Assembly: GCF_018599245.1 (NCBI RefSeq)
Contig: NZ_JAHEVJ010000003.1
Location: 1 to 64,000, forward strand
Direction of reading: 5' to 3'
Source: Aliiroseovarius lamellibrachiae
GTDB taxonomy: Bacteria > Pseudomonadota > Alphaproteobacteria > Rhodobacterales > Rhodobacteraceae
DNA length: 64,000 nt
In this document: in pieces, positions 7,517-18,000 of the stretch
How the letters are laid out: each line of letters begins with the position of its first letter
Numbering within the stretch: the first letter of the stretch is position 1
Program-made: the position numbers and the translations under genes
Notes under the pieces: generated by a model
Database searches by the model: none
Seen by the model: the letters and a program-made list of their open reading frames with translations, nothing else
Told to the model about the DNA's origin: nothing

Positions 7517-8674
7517 TTAACGGCTTGAATATTGGTCGAGGTTCACGCGCTGGTCGGCCTGACTCATCCCACTTTCTTCATGCGAGAGTTGGTCTTTCTT
7601 GTGCGCTGTGAGCGCGTCTCGAAGCATTACTAATTCACGAAATACCCGACGAACGCTGCCCCGCCGACGAAGGAAGCGAATAAGCCCAAGGCGAGCATCC
7701 ACCAGGAAAGGCGGATGCTGCCCTGGGCGCCGGGGAACGCCTCTTTGCTCGCTTGCACGCATTGCGGTTGAAGCGTGTTCAGGTTTTGAAGTTCCGACCT
7801 TATTGCCTCCAACCTGGACGAATGGCGGTCGATCCGATCCAACAACTTGACCATCCCTCCGACTGCGTTCTCGCTGTTTCGAGAGGCCGCACTGGCGCTG
7901 CGTTCGGTCGCCTTCATGATTTCCTCCCAGTTGATCTGCTCGTTCATTCTCGTGCCCTTTCAGCTTGTTGATTTCTCGAATAATCTGGTTTGCCTCGGCA
8001 CGCGTGTGCCCGTCGTCAATGCGCCGCCACTCGAGTTTTGCATTCATTTTCTTTTTGGGTGTCGCCCGCGCTCCTGCACCTTCATGGATTGTGGCGACCT
8101 GATCGAGGCCGCGATCTGCATAGGACAGGTGGGAGATTTCCGTGTCTGGCCCATAACCCCAGCTTCGCATCATTTCGTTGTGCAAGTCGGCCCATAGTTT
8201 GGCCGATCTCTCAATTGCATATTTCCGAGCCAAGCCAAGCGTGCTCTTCGGTCTGCCGCGCCCTTCGGTTTTCTGCTGAACATCGAAGAAAACAAAATGC
8301 GCATGAGGGTTTTTTCGATCGTTCCCATGCTGGTCATGGATGCCAACGACATACCCTGCAATGCCGCCACTCAACTTCTCTGCATAAGCACGCGCGAGGT
8401 TTTCTCTTTGCTCTTCGGTGACCTCGACTGGCAGGGCAATTACGAACCTCTCACAGACACGCCCCTTACGCCTCTGCGCCTCATCCTCTGCGGCCTTGGA
8501 GGCGGTTGAGTTGTCTCCGCCGACCAACCGCTCACGCATCACTACACGGGCAGCCTGGGGGCGGCAGATATATCGAAGATGTGCAGCGGTCTGCCCGAGC
8601 TTTGCAATGCGCGCCTCATCAGCGCGCTTCTCCGAAAAAGTCTTGACCGAGTGTCGAAACGAAAAAAGTGCCAT
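7517..8674 (-). CDS. mobA: MobA/MobL-type (MOBQ) relaxase
   Basis: 385 residues. Tyr35 in HLRYICRP fits the catalytic Tyr motif of the MobA/MobL family, and residues 111-128 hold the metal-binding His triad (H113, then NPHAH with H124 and H126). It would nick and covalently bind the 5' end of the transferred strand at oriT. It begins 21 bases from the oriT-like inverted repeat and points away from it, as in RSF1010. Unlike RSF1010 MobA it has no primase domain; the C-terminal half (from about residue 240) is low-complexity and basic, and it overlaps a second gene in another frame. Convergent with the 7067-7450 gene. Confidence 0.85.
   Translation of the reverse strand: MALFSFRHSVKTFSEKRADEARIAKLGQTAAHLRYICRPQAARVVMRERLVGGDNSTASKAAEDEAQRRKGRVCERFVIALPVEVTEEQRENLARAYAEKLSGGIAGYVVGIHDQHGNDRKNPHAHFVFFDVQQKTEGRGRPKSTLGLARKYAIERSAKLWADLHNEMMRSWGYGPDTEISHLSYADRGLDQVATIHEGAGARATPKKKMNAKLEWRRIDDGHTRAEANQIIREINKLKGHENERADQLGGNHEGDRTQRQCGLSKQRERSRRDGQVVGSDRPPFVQVGGNKVGTSKPEHASTAMRASEQRGVPRRPGQHPPFLVDARLGLIRFLRRRGSVRRVFRELVMLRDALTAHKKDQLSHEESGMSQADQRVNLDQYSSR
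7630..7947 (-). CDS. mobB: MobB-like membrane protein nested inside the relaxase gene
   Basis: 105 residues read in a different frame wholly inside mobA. The ATG at 7947 has AAAGGG 8 bases upstream. The N-terminus is helical (INWEEIMKATERSASAASRN), the middle has heptad-like spacing, and residues 80-105 form one strong transmembrane segment (LSWWMLALGLFASFVGGAAF). RSF1010 mobB is likewise nested in mobA in another frame and encodes a membrane-associated protein that stimulates transfer, so position and topology match. Sequence similarity to RSF1010 MobB was not testable here; the symbol is by analogy. Confidence 0.65.
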   Translation of the reverse strand: MNEQINWEEIMKATERSASAASRNSENAVGGMVKLLDRIDRHSSRLEAIRSELQNLNTLQPQCVQASKEAFPGAQGSIRLSWWMLALGLFASFVGGAAFVGYFVN

Positions 8675-8694
8675 TCCAATGATCAGGGTGGTGT

Positions 8695-8734
8695 GGATAA
8701 AATGCGAAGCTTTTTATCCGTTGTGCGCCCTCCC
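8695..8734 (+). other. oriT: oriT: inverted repeat plus MOBQ-type nic core
   Basis: A perfect 8-base inverted repeat GGATAAAA (8695-8702) and TTTTATCC (8712-8719) is followed after four bases by GTGCGCCCTCCC (8723-8734). RSF1010/R1162-type origins have an inverted repeat followed closely by the nick core AAGTGCGCCCT, which this matches apart from the first two bases. It lies between the relaxase gene and a divergent small gene, the same place as in RSF1010. Confidence 0.85.
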
Positions 8735-8769
8735 TATCTCCTTCCTGATCAGGAATTAGGAACAGATCA

Positions 8770-9024
8770 ATGAACACTGAAAACCTCGACCTCTTCGCCG
8801 AGCAACGCCAGCGAAAATCGCAGATTGTGCGCCTTCTCTCAGCCTTTTGTCGAAAGTATCGGATGGCCGGGTTTGATGCCCGCCAATTGCCTGATGATGC
8901 GGTCCAGAACTTGGCACGAGATATCATTGATTTCTTTGAATGCCGTTTGCTGGAAGAAGAGCAAAGAACACCCCCTGGAAAGGGGGTGCCGCGATCTTCC
9001 CAAGGGGCAGGACAATTGACCTGA
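8770..9024 (+). CDS. small unrecognised protein in the mobC position
   Basis: 84 residues with AGGA 8 bases before the ATG. Helical and charged (DLFAEQRQRKSQIVRLLSAFC, then DDAVQNLARDIIDFFECRLL), with a low-complexity C-terminal tail. It is transcribed away from oriT, divergent from the relaxase gene, which is where the accessory protein gene mobC sits in RSF1010-type systems. There is no clear sequence motif, so a MobC-like role is inferred from position only. It ends 3 bases from the convergent repA-like stop. Confidence 0.55.
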   Translation: MNTENLDLFAEQRQRKSQIVRLLSAFCRKYRMAGFDARQLPDDAVQNLARDIIDFFECRLLEEEQRTPPGKGVPRSSQGAGQLT

Positions 9025-9026
9025 GA

Positions 9027-10187
9027 TCAATGAAGAATCCGCTCGTCGGTTCCAGCCGACGCTTCAAAAAGTGGTGATGCAAAACGATATTCCCCGCCGG
9101 AATTCATCTCGATATCCCCAGCCGCAAAAAGAGCATCCAATGCGCGTTTTACCGCCTTGCGAAGAGCGTCCGAACTTTTCCTCCTGGCATCACTGAAGGG
9201 GGTGCCTGTCAGATCTCGGATTGTGGTTGCATTATGCCATTGAGCACGGTTTTTGCCGCTCAAATCACGCAACACCCTCAAAATGTCTTCGGCCTTTTCA
9301 TTTGTGGCCGTTTGTCTTCGGCCCGCCCTCTTTCCAGGTTGAGCGGGGGTCAGCGAAGAGCCAGGCTCGAAGGGAACTGCCATTGGAAAGGAAATCAAAT
9401 CCCCGTCGTCGTCGTGGCCAACTTCGAACGGGTCGATGCGGAAGGCAATGGGCGCTCCTTTTTGAATGCGCCGTTGCTTGCTTTGAACAACGAATACTGC
9501 ATTTTCTGCGCTATTCCCCTCAGCAGGTTGCATTGTGAGCAGCGTATCGATGTTTGCCGTCAACGCGGACGAGCCGCGCGGACGGCCACTGTCGTTGGTT
9601 CCCACATGGTGAATGATCAGCACATGCGCTCCCGTTGACTTCGCAAGTTGTTGAGCGTTTCGGACGACCTGGCCAGTATCGCGTGCAGAGTTTTCATCGC
9701 CGTCTGGCATGCTCAAATTGAGCGTGTCGATGATAATAAGCAGGCGGTCGCATCCCCAATGATCCCGGAAGCTGATCGCGTATTCTCCGAACTCTTCGAT
9801 TTCGCACTCATTCTGCATGTCCAACGCCATATCAAACACTTCAAAAGGAGCGGTGCCAGTTGGAGCATCTTTCATGAATGGATAGGCACGCTCCTGAATG
9901 CCTTCGGCGTCTTCAGCAGCCACATAGAGCACAGCTGAACGGTGCACCCGCATTCCCCCCACCTCTCGGCCCATAGCTACATGGGCAGCAAGGCAAGCAG
10001 AGATTGATGATTTGCCCATATTTGAAGGGCCAGCGAACATGCCCACCTGGCCTGCCAGGAGCAAGCCCTTCACGATGTATGGGCGGTTCAGTTTGATCGT
10101 GTATGTATTCGCCGAAGTGGATTTGTGCCCTCGAAATGTCGGAATTGCACTGTTGTTGATGGTGTTGGTATCTTGCGTCGTATTCAC
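9027..10187 (-). CDS. RepA-like replicative helicase / AAA_25 ATPase
   Basis: 386 residues from a GTG at 10187 preceded by GAGG. Walker A GPSNMGKS at 53-60, Walker B LLIIID at 149-154, and a following HVLIIHHVGTND strand place it in the RecA-fold AAA_25 group that includes the hexameric helicase RepA of RSF1010. Residues 310-375 look like a winged-helix C-terminal domain, an extension seen in some plasmid and phage members. It probably unwinds the element's DNA for replication or transfer. No RepC-type initiator gene is visible near it. It lies downstream of the integrase pseudogene on the same strand. Confidence 0.75.
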   Translation of the reverse strand: MNTTQDTNTINNSAIPTFRGHKSTSANTYTIKLNRPYIVKGLLLAGQVGMFAGPSNMGKSSISACLAAHVAMGREVGGMRVHRSAVLYVAAEDAEGIQERAYPFMKDAPTGTAPFEVFDMALDMQNECEIEEFGEYAISFRDHWGCDRLLIIIDTLNLSMPDGDENSARDTGQVVRNAQQLAKSTGAHVLIIHHVGTNDSGRPRGSSALTANIDTLLTMQPAEGNSAENAVFVVQSKQRRIQKGAPIAFRIDPFEVGHDDDGDLISFPMAVPFEPGSSLTPAQPGKRAGRRQTATNEKAEDILRVLRDLSGKNRAQWHNATTIRDLTGTPFSDARRKSSDALRKAVKRALDALFAAGDIEMNSGGEYRFASPLFEASAGTDERILH

Positions 10188-10299
10188 TATATAGACCTCA
10201 ATGTTGATAGTTTCTTTTTGGCCTTCGAATTGGATTTCTCAGCGGCCAAAAAGTAATTGGGTCTGTTTGGTCCGGACACAAAATAAATCATGAGCATTT

Positions 10300-10353
10300 T
10301 TTTTGGACGGACGGACGCCTCCCCTCCAGGGAGGGCGTCCGTCCGTCCAAAAA
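10300..10353. repeat. long perfect inverted repeat between integrase and repA-like gene
   Basis: Left arm TTTTT plus GGACGGACGGACGCC (10300-10319) pairs perfectly with GGCGTCCGTCCGTCC plus AAAAA (10334-10353) around a 14-base loop; the arms contain a GGAC tetranucleotide repeated three times. The T-run precedes and the A-run follows the stem on either strand, so it does not have the stem-then-T order of an intrinsic terminator. It may extrude as a cruciform, act as a binding site, or be part of a replication origin. Confidence 0.8.
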
Positions 10354-10384
10354 TGAGATTTGAAATCGGCCTTTGGGAGCTGTC

Positions 10385-11607
10385 CTAATCAGGAAATACG
10401 CTGCCTTCTGCAAGGGCCAGTCCCCATTCGTCCATGAGCTTTATCCGTTCATCGAAGTAATCCCCGCGATTGTATGCTCGCTCCGTTTTACTTCCGACGG
10501 TATGCGCCAAGGAGTATTCCTTTACTTCTCGGGAAAAGTTGGTTTCGTCCTCGGCGAACTGCCGGAACGAAGTGCGAAACCCATGAACCGTCAATCCAGG
10601 GCGACGCGTCTGGAGAAGCTTCCTCATCGTGTTCTCGGACAACATTTTGTCCTGCCCATTCGGCGAGGGAAATATGAGGCTGTCCGATCCAATCCTATAT
10701 TTCTCCACCTTGTCGAGGATCACCCTTGCTTGAGCATTTAGCGGAACCGAAAATGGCTCCCGTGCCTTCATATGGCCTTCAGGAATGTCCCAGCAGAGTT
10801 TGCACTCATCGATCTCATGCCATCGTGCCTGCCGGACCGCCCCTGATCGCACAGCCGTTGAAATTGTAAAGCAAAGCGCAAGTGCCCCAATTTCTTCTCT
10901 ACTCCTGAAGTCGCAATAAATCGCTGAGGCTTCAATCCAATCAACAGCCTTGAAATGTTTAACCTTCGGTGCATCGTTGTTTCGGTTTTTAAGAACATCT
11001 GCGACGGGATTCCCGTCCGTCCGGATTTCAGCTTCCAGAGCGAAATCAAAAACGACACTCATTCGCTGGCGCACGCGACGGGCGGTTTCGTGTTTTGTCT
11101 TCCAAATAGGGTTGAGCACCTTGAAGATGTCGGAGCGGGAAATCAAATGAACAGGCTTCTTACCTATTACTGGATAGGCATAGGTTCTGAGTGTGTTTAT
11201 CCACTGATCAATGTGCTTGCCATTGCTATCCTCTTTGACAATCCACTCTTGGTGAGTCTTCTCCGCCAACTCGTCAAAAGTGATATAGATTTTTGCAGCT
11301 GCCTCTTTCTGCTCTTTGGGGTCGCCACCACCTCGCGCCAATTTTCGGATCTCATCCGCTTTCGCTCTGGCTTCGTCTAAATCCACAAGGGATACTGAAC
11401 CGAGACCAAAGTCGCGCCGGTCCCCTCTCACCACGATGCGCATCAACCATCGTTTTGCACCTGTTTTATCAACTACCGGTAAAGCCCTCCGCCATCGGTA
11501 TGACGCCCAGGGCCGGCCTTCTTGACAGCTGCGCGAGTCAGTCGCCTCTCAAAATGCCTTCCCTTTGCCTTTCCGCCCTTACTGGGTTCCTGATTGCTTT
11601 GAGTCAT
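10385..11607 (-). pseudogene. int: P4-type tyrosine recombinase (integrase), one-base frameshift
   Basis: The conserved catalytic part is intact: Arg in STAVRSGAVRQARW, HGFRTSFRQ, LAHTVGS and the nucleophile Tyr in AYNRGDYFDER. The N-terminus is in another frame: from an ATG at 11607 it reads LTRAAVKKAGPGRHTDGGGLY and then meets a TAG. Restoring one base at 11477-11478 joins it to VVDKTGAKRWLMRIVVRG, giving the usual DGGGLYL-VVD junction and a 407-residue protein, the normal size. Without the repair only the 353-residue part from an internal start could be made, lacking the arm-binding N-terminus. Either a true mutation or a sequencing error. Confidence 0.85.
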
Positions 11608-12020
11608 AAATTATCTTGCCCCACATTTTACCCCACATCCGATGCATCCACACTGAATCCAGGAGGGGTAAAAAATCAAGCGTTTTCAATGAGCAGCGGG
11701 AATTTCACTCACAAACGCGCGCCATATATCAGGGTAATGGCGGAGCCCCCGGGCACCATTTAGACCTCTGTATAATATGCACTCACTGGTTGTGGGTGTT
11801 GAGCATATTTGGCGGTCGACCCCTCTCGCTTTCCAGCAATACACATTCAGGAAGCTTTATTCTTAGCCAACACCTTCGACAGCGTTTGGGGGCGATGCTT
11901 TTGGGCTGGGGCGATAATACTGGTGCGTGAATACTCAGAATGGCACCGGTCGACGTTGGAAGAGGGCACACAAAAAGGGCCCCCTGAACGGATCAGGGGG
12001 CCCAAGAGAGTTGGTTCGAA
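11608..12020. other. intergenic region between integrase and autotransporter
   Basis: About 413 bases without a supported gene. Just upstream of the integrase start, the minus strand has two near copies of TGTGGGG (GTGGGGTAAAA, TGTGGGGCAAG), typical of sequences flanking such integrases. I searched by eye for a second copy of the tRNA-Phe fragment and found none. The right end holds the autotransporter terminator. Confidence 0.5.
11972..12003 (-). terminator. rho-independent terminator of the autotransporter gene
   Basis: On the minus strand an 11-base perfect stem GGGCCCCCTGA / TCAGGGGGCCC (11993-12003 with 11977-11987) around a short loop is followed by TTTTT. It begins 17 bases after the autotransporter stop. 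Confidence 0.9.
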
Positions 12021-15000
12021 TTACCAGTTGATTGCGGCACCCAGTGTCAGGTTAAAGCCCTCGGCGCTGCCGCCACCGACGGCCTTGCGGTAGGTGCCTT
12101 CACCGAAGATTGAGGCGTTTTCGGACCACGCATAGCTGCCGCCCAGGCCAACCTCGACTTGGGTGTCGTCATTGCCGCCCAAAAGCTGAACGCCATCAAC
12201 ACTTACAGATGTCGGATCGGAGAAATCGCGAAGAATGTTGCCTGAGACATAAAGGTCGTAGTTGTCGGCGCTGGTTGACAGAAGGTCCGAGAACTCGAAG
12301 GTCATCCCAAAGCGACCCTCCAGATGGGTGTCTGACCCAAAATCAACCGCGCGGCTCAGGTGATCCGTGCCGGTGCCCATATTCACGCGCCCCCAGCTGA
12401 GTTGGGCTTGCGGGGTGAGCACGCCCCCACCTGCAAGTGCAAGTTGATATCCGGCCTCTAGGCTGAACGCAGCGGTTTTCACATCTTGGTTGGTCAGAAG
12501 CGCGCCATTTGTCGAAGAAGAGATATCGGCGTTCACCTTGCCAATTCTTCCCACAGCGTCGGCATAGAACCCGTTGTTGCCATAGTAGGTGGCGGTCAGG
12601 CCAAGGCCAAAGCCATTGCCTGAGATGGTCCCGACATCCGCATCGTTGGTGACAGTGCTGTTGACGGTATTATGTTCTGCAAAGGCGCCAAAAACCCAGC
12701 GACCATGATCGGTGGCCAATTTGGCAAAGTCAGCCCCGGCTTGAAGACCCCAATTTGTGGTATCTGCCGAGTAGGGGGAGGCGCCCCCTTTGGAATCTGC
12801 CGAGCTTTGGGTGCGGTGGATGCGCAGCCATGTTGGGTTGGCATCTGTGACCTCCCACGACCGGGATCCGATGCGCTGGCGCAGGGTTGAGCTGCTTGAG
12901 AAACCGGCCAAGAGGGCGGAGGGGGCGGCCTGATAGGCGAGCCCTGTCGCTGTCACGCCGTCACTGGTCAGGAACCACTGTGTGCCCTGCAGATCAAGTC
13001 CATAGGTCAACACTCCGATCGCGATCTGGTCACCGGCGGCGAGCGCAAAATCGTTTGCATCTGTTGTGCCGGTGACATCAACCACAAGAATATCATTTGC
13101 GGCGGCTCTTGTCGGCGAAATGGCGTTGATTTCGATCTCGGTGGTGTCGCCTTCGACATTGCCGCCAACCACCAACGTATCGGCGGTATCGGTTGCAAAA
13201 TCGACATCAATGGCAAGATTGCCACCTGCACCTGTGTAATCACCAGTCACTTCCAAACGGTCATCTGCTGCGCCGTCCACCATATCAATGGCGCCCGCGT
13301 TTGAAAGCCCGCCCCCAATGCGAGAGGTCCCGCGTGCTGACAACGTGCCGTTGGTGCCAATGGTGAACAGGCCACCAGACGCCAGGACCATCGAAGATCC
13401 GTTGAAGTTGGCGACCCCATCGGTCACATCAGCATTGCGCAGCCCACCAGCTGCGATGCTGCCCGTCAGGTTCCAGTTGCTTCCGTCGGTGACGGACAGG
13501 CTGTCAAAACCAACAATGCCGTTTGCACTTCCTGCGTTTCCGAACAGGCCAAGATCCAAAGTGGATGCATTGGAGCCTGCGAGGATGAATTTGTCTGAGG
13601 TACCGGAGGTAGACGCCAGAACTTTTCCATCAAGCCCCCAACCGTCGGACAAAGTCACTTGGCTTGCGCCATTTACATTCTGCAGATCAATTGCCGTACC
13701 ACCCTGGCCAGTGACTTTTCCGGTCACGTCAATTTCGGCATCCCCTGTGGTGTTCACAACGATGCCAGATGTGGCCCCTGTTACGGTCCCTGAAGTGATT
13801 TTAACTGTTGTGGGAGGGGACGCTTTGGCAAGTGCCAAGGAGGCACGCGTTTTTGTTGCTGCTGCAACGGCTTCAATACTTTCGACGGAGATACCGACGC
13901 CAGACGTCGCAGTCACGGTACCAGATGTGGTAATACTAACGGACCCATTGCCGTTGTTATAAGCCGCAATCCCAACGGCCCCGCCAGTTACATTATTTGC
14001 GTCAATGTTTATTTTGCCACCTGGTGTAAAGTTTGCGCCAATAATACCCGCATATGCGGTCGCGGTGACGGTGCCCGTCGTGGTGATATCAATGTCGCCT
14101 GAATCTGAGCTAAATGCAAAAACACCCGACTCGCTGCCTTGAACATCCACGGCCTCAATTGTGATGCCGTCCGAGCCACGGGCGCTAATGCCATCGCCCC
14201 CCTGCGAATTAACCGTCCCGGTCGCTGTGATATGTGTCTCCCCGCCATGGCGATTTATGGTCGAGACCCCATCATCGAGCGCTGCATCCACGGTGTTCAC
14301 AGTAACATGCACATCAGAGCCACCATAGTTATAGGCGTAAACCCCATAATGCTGACCGGTCACTTGCCCGGTGGTGGTAATCGTAAGATCCCCAGCCCCG
14401 GCATGGCTTGCATAGACGCCGTTTCCGGCTGCGGTAATGTTGTTTGCGTTGATCGTCAGCGCGGTGCTTGGGGGCGGGGGCGGGGTGCCCGCGTAAGCTG
14501 CGAGTGGGGCGAGAAGATAAGGGCTAAGGGAGGTTGATGCGACAACACCCGACCCGGTTGTCCCAATCACATCGCCTGTTGCGGTGATGGAAAGATCACC
14601 GGTTCCGGCATGTGTTGCCTCAATTGCGGTGCCATAGGCCGTTACGTTGTTGGCCTCAATGGTCATTGCGCCTGCGCTTGGGGCAAGGATCGCCATACTA
14701 GCGACGGGACTGATTGCTTTGGGCAACTTCAAACCCGACGTGGTTGTGGCTTTAATACCCTGTTTCGCAGCACCTTCAACATCACCCGTTGTGGTGATTG
14801 AGACATCGCCATAGCCGCGGTGATTGACAAAGACACCTGTCCCACCAGAGACATCATTGGCTGCAATTGTCACGTTTTGTGAATATCGATCCCCATAGCT
14901 GGTGATCCCACTGTAATCTGAACCCGCCCCGGCTTCGATCTCGCCAGTACTGGTGACGCTAATGCTGCTGCCGTTTTCGTACGACTTCGCGCGAATGCCG

Positions 15001-18000
15001 TCTTTGGCGGCGGTGACATCCGTTACAGTCACAGCGGACGTGCCTGTGCCGTAGTTGTTGACCACGACACCCGAGGAGTATGAACTGGACACATCCAGCG
15101 CGGAAACTGTCATGCCCGTGGTTCCCGAGCCACCATAGGCGTAAATGCCATCTGAATGAGCCGTCACGGTTTGTACGTCGATTGACGCAGCACCTGACCC
15201 GCCTTTTGACAGGTCGATACCGGTGCCAGTTTGACCGGTAATCGCGCCAGAGGCGGTCAGGTTAAAGTCGCCTGACCCGCGATGGCTTGCGCGGATGCCG
15301 GACCCGCCGGTCACATTGGCTACATTGATGCTGCCTGTGGTTCCTGCACCGTTGAAGCGGATCCCGCTGTTCATACCGCCACCAAGGATTGCGCCAGTCG
15401 CCGTTACGCTGGTGGATCCTGTTCCATCGTTTTGTGCTTTGATGCCGTCCCGGCCACCGGAAACGGCCGCTGTGGAAATGGTCATATCTTCCCCAGCCGA
15501 GTCATTTTTGGCGTAGATGCCGTAAAACTGAGCGTTTACCGCGCCAGAGGTCGTGATTGTGGTCGCCCCACCGTTGGCATTGTTGCTCCAGATTGCGCTG
15601 TCAGTGGTGCCCGAGACAGAGCCGGTTGCCGTGATCGAAACCCCTTCTGTCCCGCGGTGGGTCGCATTGATGGCTTGCCTTCCTGACACATTGTTGACGT
15701 TGATGGTTGTGGATGTGCTGCCCGTCTCAGAGAAGACATTGATCCCGTTTTCTGCCGATGCCCCGGTGTCTTGCACAGTTCCGGTCGACGAGACCACGGT
15801 CTGACCGCTGCCATAGTTGGCTGCGAAAATGCCGCCGTTGCCACCGGATACATTGTTTGAATAGATCTTCAGATCAGTGCCGCTTGCATGAGAGTCGTTC
15901 ACCGCATTAATGCCGTACTGACTTCCGTTCACAGTGCCGGTCGAGGTGACGATGTTGGCCGCATCGCCAGCGTTAAACGAGGTAATCCCCGATCCGGCGC
16001 TGCCGGAAACCGTCCCCGATGTGGTGATGGACAGATCACCGCTTCCGTAGTGGCGCGAATTGATCCCATGGCTGCCATAGACGTGGTTGGCAATGACCGT
16101 GGTTGTCCCCGTGTTCACGCCGCTAAGTGTCGAGATACCCGCGTAACCCGAGCCGCCAGTTACGGTGCCCGTTGATTTGGTATAGGTGTTCCCAGTGCCA
16201 TTGTTGACGATCTTAATCCCATCAAGATAGCCCTGTACGTTGGTGCTGTTGACCGTGACATCCGAACCCAAAGATGTGTTTTGCGTCATCACACCGTACC
16301 CGCTGGAGCCCAGAACACTTCCGCTCGCGGTCACACTCAATGCGCCGCTGCCAAGGTGGCTTGCATAAATGCCGTCAGAATGGCCGGTCACTGCGCCGAA
16401 TGTCAGCGTTGTGCCGGTGGTCGATGCGCCGCTGACAACCTCAACCCCCTGACCAAGAGAGGACGCCACCGTGCCCGTTGCCGTGACCTGGGTGTTGCCC
16501 GACCCGGCGTTGTTCACGTCGATTGCCGCATTCTGCGCCGTAACCCCGGTTAAGGTCAGCGCGACACCGGTGGTGGCGGACCCCGCCGCAACCACAACAC
16601 CTTTTGTGGTGTTGCTGGTAATGTTTCCAGTCGACTTAAGCGTTACCTGACCTGTCGTGGTATGGTTGATAGAAACACCTTCGGTTGCTGCCTGCACACC
16701 CGCAAGGGATACATATGTGTCACCAAATCCAGACCCGGAATGAGAAACCGTAACACCAGCCCCCACACCAGAGCTCACCGCCCCAGATGTGATCACCTGG
16801 ACATTCCCCGACCCAGCCTTAGACACATTCACCGCATCCTTCGCCGATTGCACACCGGCGAAGGTCAAAGTAACATTGCCCCCGCCCGCATTGGTCGCGT
16901 CCACATCAATGCCAGCCCAGGTATTGGACGTGATCGCGCCAGTGGCTTGAAATTGCAGGTTTCTTGACGCGTTTTGATCGATATTAACGGCGGTGCCTGA
17001 GCCGGTTGAAACCCCCGCAAAGGAAAGGGTCATCGCGCCGCCACCCGTCATGTTCTTGACGTGCACACCACCGGAGCCACCGGTTACCTGACCTGTTGCT
17101 GTGACCGACATATCTCCGCCAGCGGCACCAGCTGAAGCGTAAATCGCTTGCGTATTGGCCGTCACGGCATTCACATTTAGGGTGACTGTCCCATAGTCCG
17201 TGGTGGCTTTGATACCCGCCCCGCTGGTGCTTTGCACAAGACCTGTGGTGGTGACGGAAACGCCTTGCAGATCGTAAGTTCCAGCCGCGGCATCAATGGC
17301 TGTACCTGTCTGTGCATTCACATTCACACCAGAAATAACAACACCGCCACCTGCGGTGACTTTGATGCCGTCACGGTGGCCCGACACGGTTCCAGTGGAA
17401 GAAACCGAAACGCCGTAAGGCCCTGTGTTGGTGATCTCAATCCCATCAGCATTTGGCGATGGCACTGGTCCGGTGCCACCGGACACATCATGCACATCGA
17501 CGTCAACACCGATTAAGCGTCCCTGCACCGGCGGCGAAATGAACGATCCAGTCTGGCTAACGATATTAATACCGTCATTGTTGTAACCAACAATCGAGCC
17601 GTTCGACACAACGGTTACAGGCCCTGCACCCGGGCCGCTGTCGATGTCAAGCCCGCGTTCGTGCCCTTGAATGACAGAGCCATTGAGATCGCTAAAGGAA
17701 ATCGGGCCTGGGTCGAGAGTTGCCAGACTTATCGCATCGCCGCTTGTAAACCGGGTGTCATGGCCAAACCCCAACTGCGTGGAAACAGTTAGGCTTGAAA
17801 ACCCAAAGGGAGCTGATGTTGAATCAAGTCCGGGCACCGCGGGACCAGAACAGACGTAAGTGTCAGGCGCGGTAGAGTAACACCCCCCCGCCATTGCCGT
17901 TCCTGACACGGTCAATGGTGCCATCAACATGCCAGCTGCCAGTGCTATTGTCGACGCGGCTTGCGTGGCGGGGCCAAGATCAATTGCGAGACAAGAGGGG

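Noticed and set aside
10300-10353. The long palindrome as a bidirectional terminator
   Set aside because: On both strands the T-run precedes the stem and an A-run follows it, the reverse of an intrinsic terminator.
11695-11762. tRNA-like ending GGGCACCA near the integrase start
   Set aside because: No T-arm (GTTC) or cloverleaf can be formed upstream of it, so not a tRNA or tRNA fragment.
12005-12025. GGTTCGAATTACC near the autotransporter stop as a tRNA T-arm
   Set aside because: It is part of the end of the autotransporter coding sequence and its stop; no other tRNA parts nearby.
13288-13962. Plus-strand open frame inside the autotransporter gene
   Set aside because: Repeat-rich coding DNA of the autotransporter gives open frames on both strands; no start signal.
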